Shown in pieces: positions 10,638-20,158 of a DNA stretch of 64,000 bases. The position numbers and the translations under genes are program-made. Each line of letters starts with the position of its first letter. Within the stretch, counting starts at the first letter, position 1. The notes beneath the pieces were generated by a model. The model saw only the letters and a list, made by a program, of their open reading frames with translations, did no database searches and had not been told where the DNA came from. The DNA comes from Ignavibacteria bacterium (lineage in GTDB: Bacteria > Bacteroidota > Ignavibacteria > Kapaibacteriales > Kapaibacteriaceae): contig CANMBE010000001.1 of the NCBI GenBank assembly GCA_947495975.1, positions 1-64,000 of the forward strand. The letters are read 5' to 3'.

Positions 10638-11749
10638 TGTCTGTTTTGAGTTGCTACCCAATTTGTCTTAAATGATTCCATTTCCACATCCGTAAATCCA
10701 TAGATGAACTGCATACGTGTACGGGCATCACGAACCTTTTCGAGATACGAAACTGGATTTTGCCATATGAGATATGATGTCCACGGTCCGTCTGCCGGCG
10801 CTTGCAGCAGGCCAAGAAGTATTCCAAGTTGGGAATCAGTGATGGAGCGCAAAGACTGTTTTACGGCCCTCCACCCATGAAGGAATCCAACACATTCGCT
10901 ATAGGCATGCATTGCACCTGCTCGGCCAGCATCAGTAACAGTTGTAGCAGATAGACCATCAACAATGGCATAGGTATAGTTAATGACAGTTGCCATTAAC
11001 GCTCGCTCCCACGTTTGTCTCATCGTTGCAAGCGAAGCGTTTAGTTCAGTCTTATACTCTGATCCAGCAACTGCCGCTGCTTGTGCAGTGATAGATGCTA
11101 CTTTGAATTGTGTGTAAAGCCCCTTGCCATCATTTTGATCTCTGCGAGCGGCATAGGATGCGGCGTATTTATCGGGGTTTGAAGCAGCTTTATCTGTGTT
11201 TGGGAATGATGCGTGTGCGCCAAACAAAGCCACAATACGATCAATAGTAGTGGCAGTAACATCGCCATCCATCAAAACCGCAGCGCGATTATAGAGAGCA
11301 GCCGCAAAGAGCCCCTTCTCTACCAATTGCTCCATCTCCAGCCCATGCTCTTGAAAAAGGAAGCCGCCATAGACACCACCAGAAGAGGTTGCCGTTGGAT
11401 TTGCCTGCCAATCATACGATCCCCCACTTGCCGTTGAAAGCTCAGTCAAATATCCAGGAACGTAGAGACGATAGTATTCACCCGTCACAGGTGCAAGGGG
11501 CTCATAAGCCGCATTGAGATCCGCTAGGCTAACAGCCACACCTTGTGTTCGACCCGTCTTCATCAGGTTTGCTAGCGCTACCATCTGAACACGTATTGCA
11601 TATTCACCGCTGGTATTGGCTGAATATCCCACCGAATCATAGCTCGCTGGCAATACAAGTGGTGTTCTAGGGTCAGTGCTCTCGCTGCAACCAGGTATAA
11701 TGCCTATCAGCATGGCTACTGAGATTGTAGCTGCAATGATCTTTAACAT
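10634..11749 (-). CDS. DUF4856 domain-containing lipoprotein
   Basis: Lipobox 'MLIGIIPGCSES'; 'YAIRVQMVALANLMKTG' and 'CVGFLHGWRAVKQS' as in DUF4856 proteins; adjacent to imelysin. Confidence 0.75.
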   Translation of the reverse strand: MLKIIAATISVAMLIGIIPGCSESTDPRTPLVLPASYDSVGYSANTSGEYAIRVQMVALANLMKTGRTQGVAVSLADLNAAYEPLAPVTGEYYRLYVPGYLTELSTASGGSYDWQANPTATSSGGVYGGFLFQEHGLEMEQLVEKGLFAAALYNRAAVLMDGDVTATTIDRIVALFGAHASFPNTDKAASNPDKYAASYAARRDQNDGKGLYTQFKVASITAQAAAVAGSEYKTELNASLATMRQTWERALMATVINYTYAIVDGLSATTVTDAGRAGAMHAYSECVGFLHGWRAVKQSLRSITDSQLGILLGLLQAPADGPWTSYLIWQNPVSYLEKVRDARTRMQFIYGFTDVEMESFKTNWVATQNRQ

Positions 11750-11793
11750 TTGGGACTCTTCTAACTGCGACAAGAATAGTCCTAAATTACTCT

Positions 11794-11816
11794 TTATTTG
11801 GACTTAGTCCAAATAA
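11794..11816. promoter_or_regulatory. perfect 23-bp palindrome, candidate metalloregulator operator of the DUF4856-imelysin-HTTM-TonB operon
   Basis: TTATTTGGACT-T-AGTCCAAATAA: 11-bp arms that are exact reverse complements, 1-nt centre, 45 bp upstream of the DUF4856 ATG (11749). Confidence 0.6.
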
Positions 11817-11988
11817 GAATAGTGTAAACACTTCATCACAATCTCACGGCCTTTTCTATTCCTGATCGAATTGAGAATCATATAGCCTCGAATGCTCTAG
11901 CGATGAGCTTTTTATGCGTTGCACCGTCACGTCTCGGAGCCGTTCATGCACGTAGATGTTCATCCATTGTTCATACTGGAGTCATCAC

Positions 11989-12468
11989 ATGCGTATCAAT
12001 CGCGAGATATTTGGTTTACACCTTATTATCATTCCGGGACGGACTGGAAGATTACCAGTCTCTGCTGTAAGAGAACTCAGCACAACTACAGAGCATACAG
12101 CACGTATGTTCCGCTTCGGGTTTAGAGCATTTCACCTACGAGAGGATCACGCACATGTACTCGTGACTGCATCAGCAGAGGACAACATTCCGGCCTTCAT
12201 CAACACCCTCTTAGAGAGGTTGCGAGACGAAATCATGACCTTAGGTGGGCCATTCCGCGGCTTCTCTTGGGATGATGCTGTTCACGTTACTCTCCTGCCT
12301 CCCTGGCACGTGGAAATCTTAGCAAGCTTTGTACGCGATCAAGATCATTATCACGAATCACGATCACTGGAGCAAGAACTCGATGAAGTCTTTCGCCCAA
12401 ATGCGCTAGAGCCGCCAGAAGAAGCTCGCGAGCCTCAACCTACGTTTACGCTTGGAATAGTGAACTGA
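11989..12468 (+). CDS. Y1/IS200-like (REP-associated tyrosine transposase, RAYT-like) protein, probably degenerate or domesticated
   Basis: HUH-like 'HAHVLV', 'FSWDDAVHVTLLPPWHVEILASFVRDQDHYHESRSLEQELDEV' aligns by eye to the F.W..G.g.FSVS.s....V..YI.nQ..HH...sfe.E block of transposase_17 proteins. Confidence 0.7.
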   Translation: MRINREIFGLHLIIIPGRTGRLPVSAVRELSTTTEHTARMFRFGFRAFHLREDHAHVLVTASAEDNIPAFINTLLERLRDEIMTLGGPFRGFSWDDAVHVTLLPPWHVEILASFVRDQDHYHESRSLEQELDEVFRPNALEPPEEAREPQPTFTLGIVN

Positions 12469-13770
12469 TCAGCCAAGATCCTTTACTTGACCGCTGGCAA
12501 CCATCTTCATAGCGTCGGCAAATCGCTCGATTTCCGAAACAGTCGTGTATACCGAGGGGGCTACACGAAGGCCCTTAAACTCATCGTGCACTATGGCCAC
12601 AGTAAAGATGCGGTGCTTATCGAGCAAGTATGCCGAGAGTTTGCCAGGGTCAGTCCCTTGAATGTGTACGAGTCTCAGTCCACACTGATTATCTACGTCC
12701 TTAATATTTGTCAGAAAGTGAACTGACTCTATTTTTTCAAGTTGGTCTGTCCATATTGAATGAAGATATCGTAGCCGGGCTGCCTTACGTTCGATGCCTA
12801 GCGCTTTGTGAAATGAAATAGATTCAATAAGGGCATTGTGAACCGCGGCCGGGTGTGTGCCAATCTCTTCAAACTTTCTGATGTTCGCGTCCATCTCCTT
12901 TGGCGCTCCCATCAATGGCCACACGGAGGAGATCATATCCTTTTTTACATAGAGCATGCCTGTACCTATTGGACCAACGAACCACTTATGGAGAGCTGTA
13001 CCAAAGAAATCGCATTCAAGATCTTGTTGCGTGAATGGGAAATGTGCGAATGAATGCGCGCCATCAACAATACACGGGATACCGCGACTCTTTGCGAGTC
13101 TGCAGATCTCTCGCACGGGCATGATCTGACCAGTCAGAAATACAACGTGCGATATGTGAATCACTTTTGTACGTGATGTGATTGCTTCTGCGATCGCATC
13201 CACTGCATCTTTTGGATTCATGAGTGGGACGGGATACTTCACCTTCTTGATGACTATACCCTCTCGACGAGCGCGCTGCTCCCACGTCGTTAACATACGC
13301 GGGTAGTCCTGTGTTGTTGTCACTACCTCGTCCCCCCGCTCCATTGGCAAGCCAAGTTGCAATGTTTCCAGTGACTCGCTTGCATTTCGAGTAATGGCAA
13401 TCTCTTCGGAGCTAACATGGAATATTGATGCAAGCCCTTCACGAACAGATTCTACTTGCGGCTCTTGATGTCTCCACATTTCGTATGCAGGAATTGAATT
13501 AGCCTGTTCTGTGTACCTGCGGTATGCGTCTTGAACGCTTCGCGGCGATGGAGACACTCCACCATTGTTCAGGTTTATAATCGTACGGTCAACAAAGAAT
13601 GCCTGCTGTACCGTAAGCCAGAAATCTTCATCCCGCGCTGCATCTAGGGCAGAGAGATTTGGCACGGCTGTAGGCAACCACTGCGTAACAGCATGCAGCG
13701 CCTGAGTACCAAAAAGTGCTGTTGGGCCAAATGCAGCAATCGAACGAAGGACATTTCTACGCGACGTCAT
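12469..13770 (-). CDS. aminotransferase class V family protein with Tat-like signal peptide
   Basis: 'SRRNVLRSIAAFGPTALFGTQALHA' N-term; PLP-lysine region 'DFFGTALHKWFVGPIGTGMLYV'; 'ITRNASESLETLQLGL'. Confidence 0.85.
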   Translation of the reverse strand: MTSRRNVLRSIAAFGPTALFGTQALHAVTQWLPTAVPNLSALDAARDEDFWLTVQQAFFVDRTIINLNNGGVSPSPRSVQDAYRRYTEQANSIPAYEMWRHQEPQVESVREGLASIFHVSSEEIAITRNASESLETLQLGLPMERGDEVVTTTQDYPRMLTTWEQRARREGIVIKKVKYPVPLMNPKDAVDAIAEAITSRTKVIHISHVVFLTGQIMPVREICRLAKSRGIPCIVDGAHSFAHFPFTQQDLECDFFGTALHKWFVGPIGTGMLYVKKDMISSVWPLMGAPKEMDANIRKFEEIGTHPAAVHNALIESISFHKALGIERKAARLRYLHSIWTDQLEKIESVHFLTNIKDVDNQCGLRLVHIQGTDPGKLSAYLLDKHRIFTVAIVHDEFKGLRVAPSVYTTVSEIERFADAMKMVASGQVKDLG

Positions 13771-13781
13771 GTTAGCCCCTT

Positions 13782-14276
13782 TTACTGTTTACGAATTCCG
13801 ATCGCCCCCACGAATGAAGCAATAGTACCCACAAGCAGTGGAATAATTGAGCTAAGAAGATAAAATGCAGGTACAGCGAATATGAGCTTGCCTACGTGGA
13901 TTTCCTGGGCAAGGAGTGCGCCGGTGTGGCCCTGTGCTCTGGCCTCGGCTTCTGCATATCGATGCATAAGCCCAAAATAGTCTGGGTACATAACGTTGAT
14001 GAATAACAACCACACCAAGCTAAGGCCAATCATCGCCGATGCTGATGTGATGATGCCCGTGGTAAGTGCTGCGCCATAACGAAACGCTGCATCGGTGCTC
14101 ATTCTTCTATGCACCATGGAGCCAACAACTGCAATAGGTGAAATAATAAGCCACAGCAGCACATTAGCATGTGAAACACCTGCGTTGTGTAGGCCCAGAA
14201 GAGATTCTCCAACAAGAATCAACAAACCAACAATGGCAGCTATACCGCCCCACATAACTGAGATCATTCTATTCAC
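13782..14276 (-). CDS. DUF4199-like membrane protein
   Basis: Small 4-TM protein with DUF4199-type architecture. Confidence 0.6.
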   Translation of the reverse strand: MNRMISVMWGGIAAIVGLLILVGESLLGLHNAGVSHANVLLWLIISPIAVVGSMVHRRMSTDAAFRYGAALTTGIITSASAMIGLSLVWLLFINVMYPDYFGLMHRYAEAEARAQGHTGALLAQEIHVGKLIFAVPAFYLLSSIIPLLVGTIASFVGAIGIRKQ

Positions 14277-14313
14277 TCCTTATATTCGCAACTTCACGTA
14301 CGAAAGTAACACG

Positions 14314-15405
14314 ATGACGCAAACCGCCTTCCATGCCATCCATGTAGCCGCCGGCGCAAAAATGGTTTCTTTTGCCGGATTTGAGATGCCAATTCAATAT
14401 CCCGTTGGCATACTTGCCGAACATCGCATTGTTCGCAATGGCGTAGGTGTGTTTGACGTGTCGCACATGGGTGAGTTTGAGGTGAAGGGGGCTGATGCTC
14501 TCGCACTGATTCAACTTCTTACTGTAAACGATGCGTCAAAGCTCGTTCCTGGCAAGGCGCAATATTCAGCACTTACCCGACCAAGCGGTGGGATTGTTGA
14601 TGACCTTCTTGTATATATGATTGGTGAGAACGATTACATGCTTGTGGTGAACGGCGCAAACGTTGATAAAGACCTTGCGTGGGTCATGCAACATGCCTCC
14701 GAGTTTGAGCATGTAACTGTTGCAGACGAGAGCAGCAATTATCATTTGCTCGCAGTGCAAGGTCCAAAGAGTATTGAGACCCTTCAAAAGCTTACAGATG
14801 CCAACCTCATAGACGTTCCCTACTATAGCTTTGTGCACGGCACACTTGCAGGTGTACCAATGATCTTGTCGCGTACAGGTTATACAGGAGAGATCGGCTT
14901 TGAGCTGTACTTCAAGGGCTCGGTTGATGTAGCTACGAAAGTTGTTACCACGATCTTTGATGCAGGTGCTGAGTATGGCATTGCATGGATTGGACTAGGC
15001 GCGCGAGATACTCTACGGCTTGAAAAAGGCTATTGTTTGTATGGCAACGACATTACGGATGATACAAACCCAATCGAAGCCGGCCTTAGTTGGATTACAA
15101 AGTTGGCCAAAGGGCCATTTAATGGTAGCGACGTTATCCAAGCCGTTAAGACCAATGGCCCAACTCGCAAACTTGTAGGCTTTGTAATGCGTTCAGAGAA
15201 ACTCATCCCCCGAACAGGCTATACAATCGTCTCCAACGGTGCAACCGTAGGTGCCGTTACAAGCGGCAACACATCGCCTGGTCTAGGCACTGGGATTGGC
15301 CTTGGCTACGTGCCAACAGCTCTGAGTACACCAGGCACCATGATTGAGATAGCAGCACGAGGCACCACGTTTCCTGCAGAGGTTGTGAAGATCCCGTTCC
15401 TCTAA
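14314..15405 (+). CDS. gcvT: glycine cleavage system aminomethyltransferase (T protein)
   Basis: 'KMVSFAGFEMPIQYPVGI', 'VFDVSHMGEFEVKG', 'ARDTLRLEKGYCLYGNDI', 'RTGYTGEIGFELY'. Confidence 0.97.
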   Translation: MTQTAFHAIHVAAGAKMVSFAGFEMPIQYPVGILAEHRIVRNGVGVFDVSHMGEFEVKGADALALIQLLTVNDASKLVPGKAQYSALTRPSGGIVDDLLVYMIGENDYMLVVNGANVDKDLAWVMQHASEFEHVTVADESSNYHLLAVQGPKSIETLQKLTDANLIDVPYYSFVHGTLAGVPMILSRTGYTGEIGFELYFKGSVDVATKVVTTIFDAGAEYGIAWIGLGARDTLRLEKGYCLYGNDITDDTNPIEAGLSWITKLAKGPFNGSDVIQAVKTNGPTRKLVGFVMRSEKLIPRTGYTIVSNGATVGAVTSGNTSPGLGTGIGLGYVPTALSTPGTMIEIAARGTTFPAEVVKIPFL

Positions 15406-16146
15406 TCACTCGCTTGGAACATCAACCTCAATAGCTACCCGGCATGTGCCTGCACGGATCATGTCGAGTTCCTTGGCAGCCCCCTTCGAAAGATCAATGA
15501 GTCGGGTGTGCTTAAAGGGGCCCCTGTCGTTAACACGCACAATCACGCTCTTGCCATTCGCAAGATTCGTAACACGGAGCTTCGTGTTGTATGGCAACCA
15601 TCGATGTGCGCATGTTAGGCCATTCATATTGAACGGTTCGCCGCTCGATGTTTTTTTGCCATGGAACGCTTCAGCGTAATACGAGGCTGTGCCTGTGTCT
15701 GGCTCCATGCTCATCACGTGCATGGTAAGAGAATCGCTCAATGTTTGCCCTGCACGCACTTTAGCCAACTGTGCCCGGGTTACTGACTCGCGAAGCCGGG
15801 CGTCTACTTCATCAGACTTCACCGTGGCAGAATCAATGGCTGTGGAATCATTGCTCGCGGAATCTACAATCGCACTCTCATGTGCAATGCTGTCTCGAAT
15901 TCGCTTTTCAATCGCAGTGGCCTTGGCTATTAATGTCTTCTGCACTTTGCGAAGACTATCACTTCGCATTCGAAGAAACATCGATTCAATCCGAATGCTG
16001 TCACTGCGCCGCCAATGAATGCTCCATTCTGTTTTTAGACTATCTGCAATATGCTGTGCTGATTGAGCCTCTGACCGTAGACGCACTGCATCATCCTGAA
16101 CAATCGTGTGTGCAGTAATAACAGCGGCACAGAGGAGCCAGATCAC
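15406..16146 (-). CDS. rlpA: septal ring lytic transglycosylase RlpA family protein
   Basis: DPBB domain 'GTASYYAEAFHGKKTSSGEPFN...CAHRWLPYNTKLRVTNLANGKSVIVRVNDRGPF'. Confidence 0.9.
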   Translation of the reverse strand: MIWLLCAAVITAHTIVQDDAVRLRSEAQSAQHIADSLKTEWSIHWRRSDSIRIESMFLRMRSDSLRKVQKTLIAKATAIEKRIRDSIAHESAIVDSASNDSTAIDSATVKSDEVDARLRESVTRAQLAKVRAGQTLSDSLTMHVMSMEPDTGTASYYAEAFHGKKTSSGEPFNMNGLTCAHRWLPYNTKLRVTNLANGKSVIVRVNDRGPFKHTRLIDLSKGAAKELDMIRAGTCRVAIEVDVPSE

Positions 16147-17234
16147 AAGTGTTGGGCGATGTGACGTCGGCGAAGCACATCTACAAGATCACGAACATTT
16201 TCCGTGGCGCCCCTTTTACAAATCATGATCGACGATTCCGTTTCAACAATGATCAGATTGTCTACGTCAACAATTCCGATAAGTCTTCCCGTAGTACCAC
16301 TCACGAGGCAGTTGGTAGTGTGGAGTGTTACAACATTACCTTCGATCACATTGTTCTTGCCATCCTTCATCGACATTCGGTAGAGCTCATCCCAGGTGCC
16401 AACATCACTCCACCCAAATGATCCTTCTACAACGCCGATAGTGGTGTCTTTTTCCAGAACACCTACATCGAATGATATTGATCGCATCTGCCGATAAAAG
16501 TTCTCAATCATTTCTGCCTCATCTGGAGTGCCGATATAGCGCTCAAAAAGATGAAACAGAGGTCCGTGATCTGGCAAGTGCTCATCAACTGCACGGATAA
16601 TGGAACGAATGCTTCCAACAACGATTCCGCTATTCCAGACAAAGTCACCAGCATCTAAGAATCTCTGTGCTGTTGCAGAGTCTGGTTTTTCAGCGAACGT
16701 GTTGACCGATTTTAGCGCACCGTTGAGGACTGGGTTGTCCGTTTGGATCTCATCACCAACTTGGATATAGCCAAACCCTGTTTCTGGTCGCGTTGGCATA
16801 ACACCAATCGTAACAATGCGTCCGGTGGCAGCCGCGGCCGAAACGGCACGGTCTAACATCACCTGAAACTCTCGGACATTTGAGATCAGGTGGTCTGATG
16901 GCAGCACCACAATCACTGTATCATCAGGATATTTGCGGCGCAATAGTGTGGCTGAATATGCGATTGAGGGGGCGGTGTTGCGGCCAAAGGGCTCTCGCAG
17001 GATATTTCCGGACGGTATGAGTGGGAGCTGATCAGCCGCGTGGTGCGCGAGGTCAGCAGTAGTCACAACGTGAATGTCCTGCAACTCGATGAAAGGGAGC
17101 AGCCGAGCAACCGTGTTCTGGATGAGCGTTCCGTCGCCCAGAGTATGGACAAATTGCTTGGGCTGCCGTTCTGTACTGCGGGGCCAAAGACGAACTCCCA
17201 AGCCCCCTGCCATAACTACTGCAATAACCTTCAT
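16143..17234 (-). CDS. manC: mannose-1-phosphate guanylyltransferase
   Basis: 'VIAVVMAGGLGVRLWPRSTERQPKQF', 'FAEKPD', 'FSFGWSDVGTWDELY'-type motif. Confidence 0.93.
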   Translation of the reverse strand: MKVIAVVMAGGLGVRLWPRSTERQPKQFVHTLGDGTLIQNTVARLLPFIELQDIHVVTTADLAHHAADQLPLIPSGNILREPFGRNTAPSIAYSATLLRRKYPDDTVIVVLPSDHLISNVREFQVMLDRAVSAAAATGRIVTIGVMPTRPETGFGYIQVGDEIQTDNPVLNGALKSVNTFAEKPDSATAQRFLDAGDFVWNSGIVVGSIRSIIRAVDEHLPDHGPLFHLFERYIGTPDEAEMIENFYRQMRSISFDVGVLEKDTTIGVVEGSFGWSDVGTWDELYRMSMKDGKNNVIEGNVVTLHTTNCLVSGTTGRLIGIVDVDNLIIVETESSIMICKRGATENVRDLVDVLRRRHIAQHL

Positions 17235-17289
17235 CCACGAATCTACGGACCCTCGTATCTTCGTAGGAACAATTACTTTGGAGATGTGC

Positions 17290-18066
17290 ATGAACCGTTC
17301 GCTTATCGCCCTGCTGTTGGCCCTGACAACACTTTCTCCGCTGTGGGCGCAAGATGAGAAGTTGGACGATCTTTCATTTGAAGAGGCGCCACTGAAGGAT
17401 GAGGCTGTGCCCTACTTTGCAATTGGAGTTGGACCGGTGTTCAACTTTGTCTTTGCAGACACAAAGGACGTCAATGCCCAGGCACTGAAGCTAGGCCTGA
17501 AAGAGATCAACTCCCCGATATTTCAATTGGGTGCGGAAATCTTTACCGCTGTTGGCGTCATTCCAGATCTGCGTTTAGGGTTTTCTTGGATTTCAGGTTC
17601 AGCATCCTCTTCGTCAGACACGATTGTTGGCGGAATAGCTAATAAGCGTACAATGATGTATGGAATCTCTTCTCGTACATTTCACCTCGACTATGCGTGG
17701 GTTCCCGTGAAGTCTCTCGCATTCCTCCCGGGTGTTGGTCTAGGATGGGGCGAGCAGCGAATGGAGATGTATCAGTCTGCGGGTGAGCTCGATTGGAATC
17801 AAATAACAGATCCATCAAGCCTAGCCCCCTTGCCAAATGCTTACACGATTCTTCAACAGAACACGCTCTACTTCCTGCCAAGACTCAATGTGGAATATGC
17901 GGTAACTCCATTCCTCAATCTTCGTTTGCAAGGCGCATACACACTGGTGCTGTCAAAGTCGGATTGGATTGGCAATCGCAATGCAACCGTTAAAAACGTA
18001 CCTGATAATATTAGCGTAAGTGGACTGAATGTACAGTTTGGTGTCTTTGTAGGACTCTTCAACTAA
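17290..18066 (+). CDS. outer membrane beta-barrel family protein
   Basis: Signal peptide 'MNRSLIALLLALTTLSPLWAQ' followed by alternating amphipathic strands. Confidence 0.7.
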   Translation: MNRSLIALLLALTTLSPLWAQDEKLDDLSFEEAPLKDEAVPYFAIGVGPVFNFVFADTKDVNAQALKLGLKEINSPIFQLGAEIFTAVGVIPDLRLGFSWISGSASSSSDTIVGGIANKRTMMYGISSRTFHLDYAWVPVKSLAFLPGVGLGWGEQRMEMYQSAGELDWNQITDPSSLAPLPNAYTILQQNTLYFLPRLNVEYAVTPFLNLRLQGAYTLVLSKSDWIGNRNATVKNVPDNISVSGLNVQFGVFVGLFN

Positions 18067-18087
18067 CGTCTTCATGTAATTTCAATC

Positions 18088-18160
<73 letters not shown>

Positions 18161-18163
18161 CAC

Positions 18164-19336
18164 ATGTCATCCAATACCCACATCACGTGTCCCAGTTGCG
18201 GTCATGAGATCGATATCGAGGCTCTGTTAGCCCACGATATCGAAGACCGCGTTCAGCGTGAACAACAAGAGCGCTTCAACTCTGAACGCGAGCAACTGAA
18301 GTCAGAAACTGAGTCTCGCATTCGGCAAGAATCAGATGCGCAAATCCTTGCACTTCAGAAAGAGAACGAAGAACGAAAACGAGATGCACTCTTGCTAAAG
18401 ACAAAGGAAGTGGAGGTACTTGAGCTTCAGCGCACAATGCGCGAACACCAAGATGGCTTTGATCTTGCGATCCAAAAACGCCTTTTACAAGAGCAGGCAA
18501 AGATGGAAGCCGATATTCGACGAGCAGAAAAAGAACGCTCTGATGTTGAGCGCAGCAGAGATCGTGAACGTTTTGATCTTGAGAAGCGAGAGTTACAGAA
18601 AAAGATTGACGATACGCAGAAGGCAATGGAAGATGTTCGGCGCAAATCCGAACAGTCATCACAACAACTTCAGGGCGAAGTCTTTGAACTCGTTATTGAA
18701 GATTATCTCCGTCAACGATTTCCACATGATGAGATTTCAGAAGTTGCCAAGGGGCAACGTGGCGCTGACTGTGTTCAAACCGTTTTCGATGCTGGTCGCA
18801 GGTGCGGACAGATAACATATGAGAGCAAGCGCACAAAGTCATTTAGCATGGACTGGGTTGAAAAACTGAAGTCAGATATGCGTGCAAAGGGCTCAGACGT
18901 GGGTGTGATTATCACAGAAACAATGCCAAAGGATATGCAGAGTTTTGGTGCTATAAACGGCATCTGGGTCTGTACGTTTTCTGAGTTTAAATCATTATGT
19001 GTTGTACTGCGAGACATGATTATTCGCGTCTCATCTGCTTTGGTTTCGCAAGAAAACAAGGGTGAGAAAATGACGATGCTCTACGACTACCTAATGAGCT
19101 CGGAGTTTCGAATGTCCGTAGAAAACGTCATGGAATCCTACGAGCACATGAGATCGGATCTAGATCGTGAGCGAAACGCAATGGAAAAACTTTGGAAACA
19201 GCGCGAGCGCCAGATAGAGCGCATGAGAGTTTCTATGTCACATGTTATGGGATCAATCCAAGGTATTGCAGGAAAAGACCTTGGCCCTGTTCGACTATTC
19301 GAACTTCCTGGAGCAACAGATACACCAGCGAATTGA
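18164..19336 (+). CDS. DUF2130 domain-containing protein (Zn-ribbon + coiled coil + putative PD-(D/E)XK nuclease fold)
   Basis: 'ITCPSCGHEIDIE' zinc ribbon; 'GQRGADCVQTVFDAGRRCGQITYESKRTKSFSMDWVEKLKSDMR' D...ExK pattern. Confidence 0.88.
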   Translation: MSSNTHITCPSCGHEIDIEALLAHDIEDRVQREQQERFNSEREQLKSETESRIRQESDAQILALQKENEERKRDALLLKTKEVEVLELQRTMREHQDGFDLAIQKRLLQEQAKMEADIRRAEKERSDVERSRDRERFDLEKRELQKKIDDTQKAMEDVRRKSEQSSQQLQGEVFELVIEDYLRQRFPHDEISEVAKGQRGADCVQTVFDAGRRCGQITYESKRTKSFSMDWVEKLKSDMRAKGSDVGVIITETMPKDMQSFGAINGIWVCTFSEFKSLCVVLRDMIIRVSSALVSQENKGEKMTMLYDYLMSSEFRMSVENVMESYEHMRSDLDRERNAMEKLWKQRERQIERMRVSMSHVMGSIQGIAGKDLGPVRLFELPGATDTPAN

Positions 19337-19359
19337 CCATCCCGTCTCCCTGAGCATCC

Positions 19360-20148
19360 ATGATTCGCCCCCTCCTTGCCATTGCCTATATCGTCTTCGG
19401 TTCATCTGACATTGGTGCAGATAATCAAGCAATACTGCGCTACACGCCAAATGACGCATTTGGAATGGGCGAGAAGCTAGAATACTCTGTTGGATATAAA
19501 TTCATTAAGGCCGGCAAGGCAACATTTTATATCGGCAAGGATCCTGTCCTCGTAAATGGACGGCCATGTTTTGACATTCGCTTTGATGTGGTATCTCTTA
19601 GCAGTCTCGATTTCTTATACAGGGTACGCGACCGTTACCGGACGCTGGTTGACATTGATGGTATCTTCCCATGGAAGTTTGAACAAACCATCCGCGAAGG
19701 TGGCTATAAAAAAGACTATAAGGCTACGTTTGATCAAGTAGGCCATAAAGCCTACACAACCGAGGGCGCATTTGATGTGCCGCCCTTTACGCACGACATC
19801 GTCTCGGCGCTCTATTTAGTCCGCGCTGTTGACATTCGGACGTTCAAAAATGGCGAGGTCGTTAACCTCAAGAACTTCTTTGACCGCGAATCACACGATC
19901 TTGTTGTACGAGTACTGGGCCGCCAACAGGTAGAAGTTGATGCTGGCACATTTCATTGCATCGTTGTAGAACCCGTTATCAAGTCTGGCAGCCTCTTCAC
20001 GTTCGAAGGTCGGCTGTTGCTATGGCTAAGTGATGACGATAGGCGTATACCCGTAAAGGTTAGCACGAAGATCCCAATTGGCAACATCGATGCCGAGCTA
20101 ACAGCATATCAGGGACTACGAGGTCCACTTACCTCCAAGATCAAATAA
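19360..20148 (+). CDS. DUF3108 domain-containing protein
   Basis: 'GEKLEYSVGYKFIKAGKATFYI', 'FKNGEVVNLKNFFDRESHDLVVRVLGRQQVEVDAGTFHCIVVEP'. Confidence 0.85.
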   Translation: MIRPLLAIAYIVFGSSDIGADNQAILRYTPNDAFGMGEKLEYSVGYKFIKAGKATFYIGKDPVLVNGRPCFDIRFDVVSLSSLDFLYRVRDRYRTLVDIDGIFPWKFEQTIREGGYKKDYKATFDQVGHKAYTTEGAFDVPPFTHDIVSALYLVRAVDIRTFKNGEVVNLKNFFDRESHDLVVRVLGRQQVEVDAGTFHCIVVEPVIKSGSLFTFEGRLLLWLSDDDRRIPVKVSTKIPIGNIDAELTAYQGLRGPLTSKIK

Positions 20149-20158
20149 GGGGCTTTGC

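Noticed and set aside
11821-11832. AGTGTAAACACT short palindrome next to the 23-bp palindrome
   Set aside because: Only 5-bp arms; likely by chance and not clearly separate from the main operator region.
19950-19972. CTGGCACATTTCATTGCA as a sigma-54 promoter
   Set aside because: It lies inside the DUF3108 coding region and has one extra base between GG and GC.
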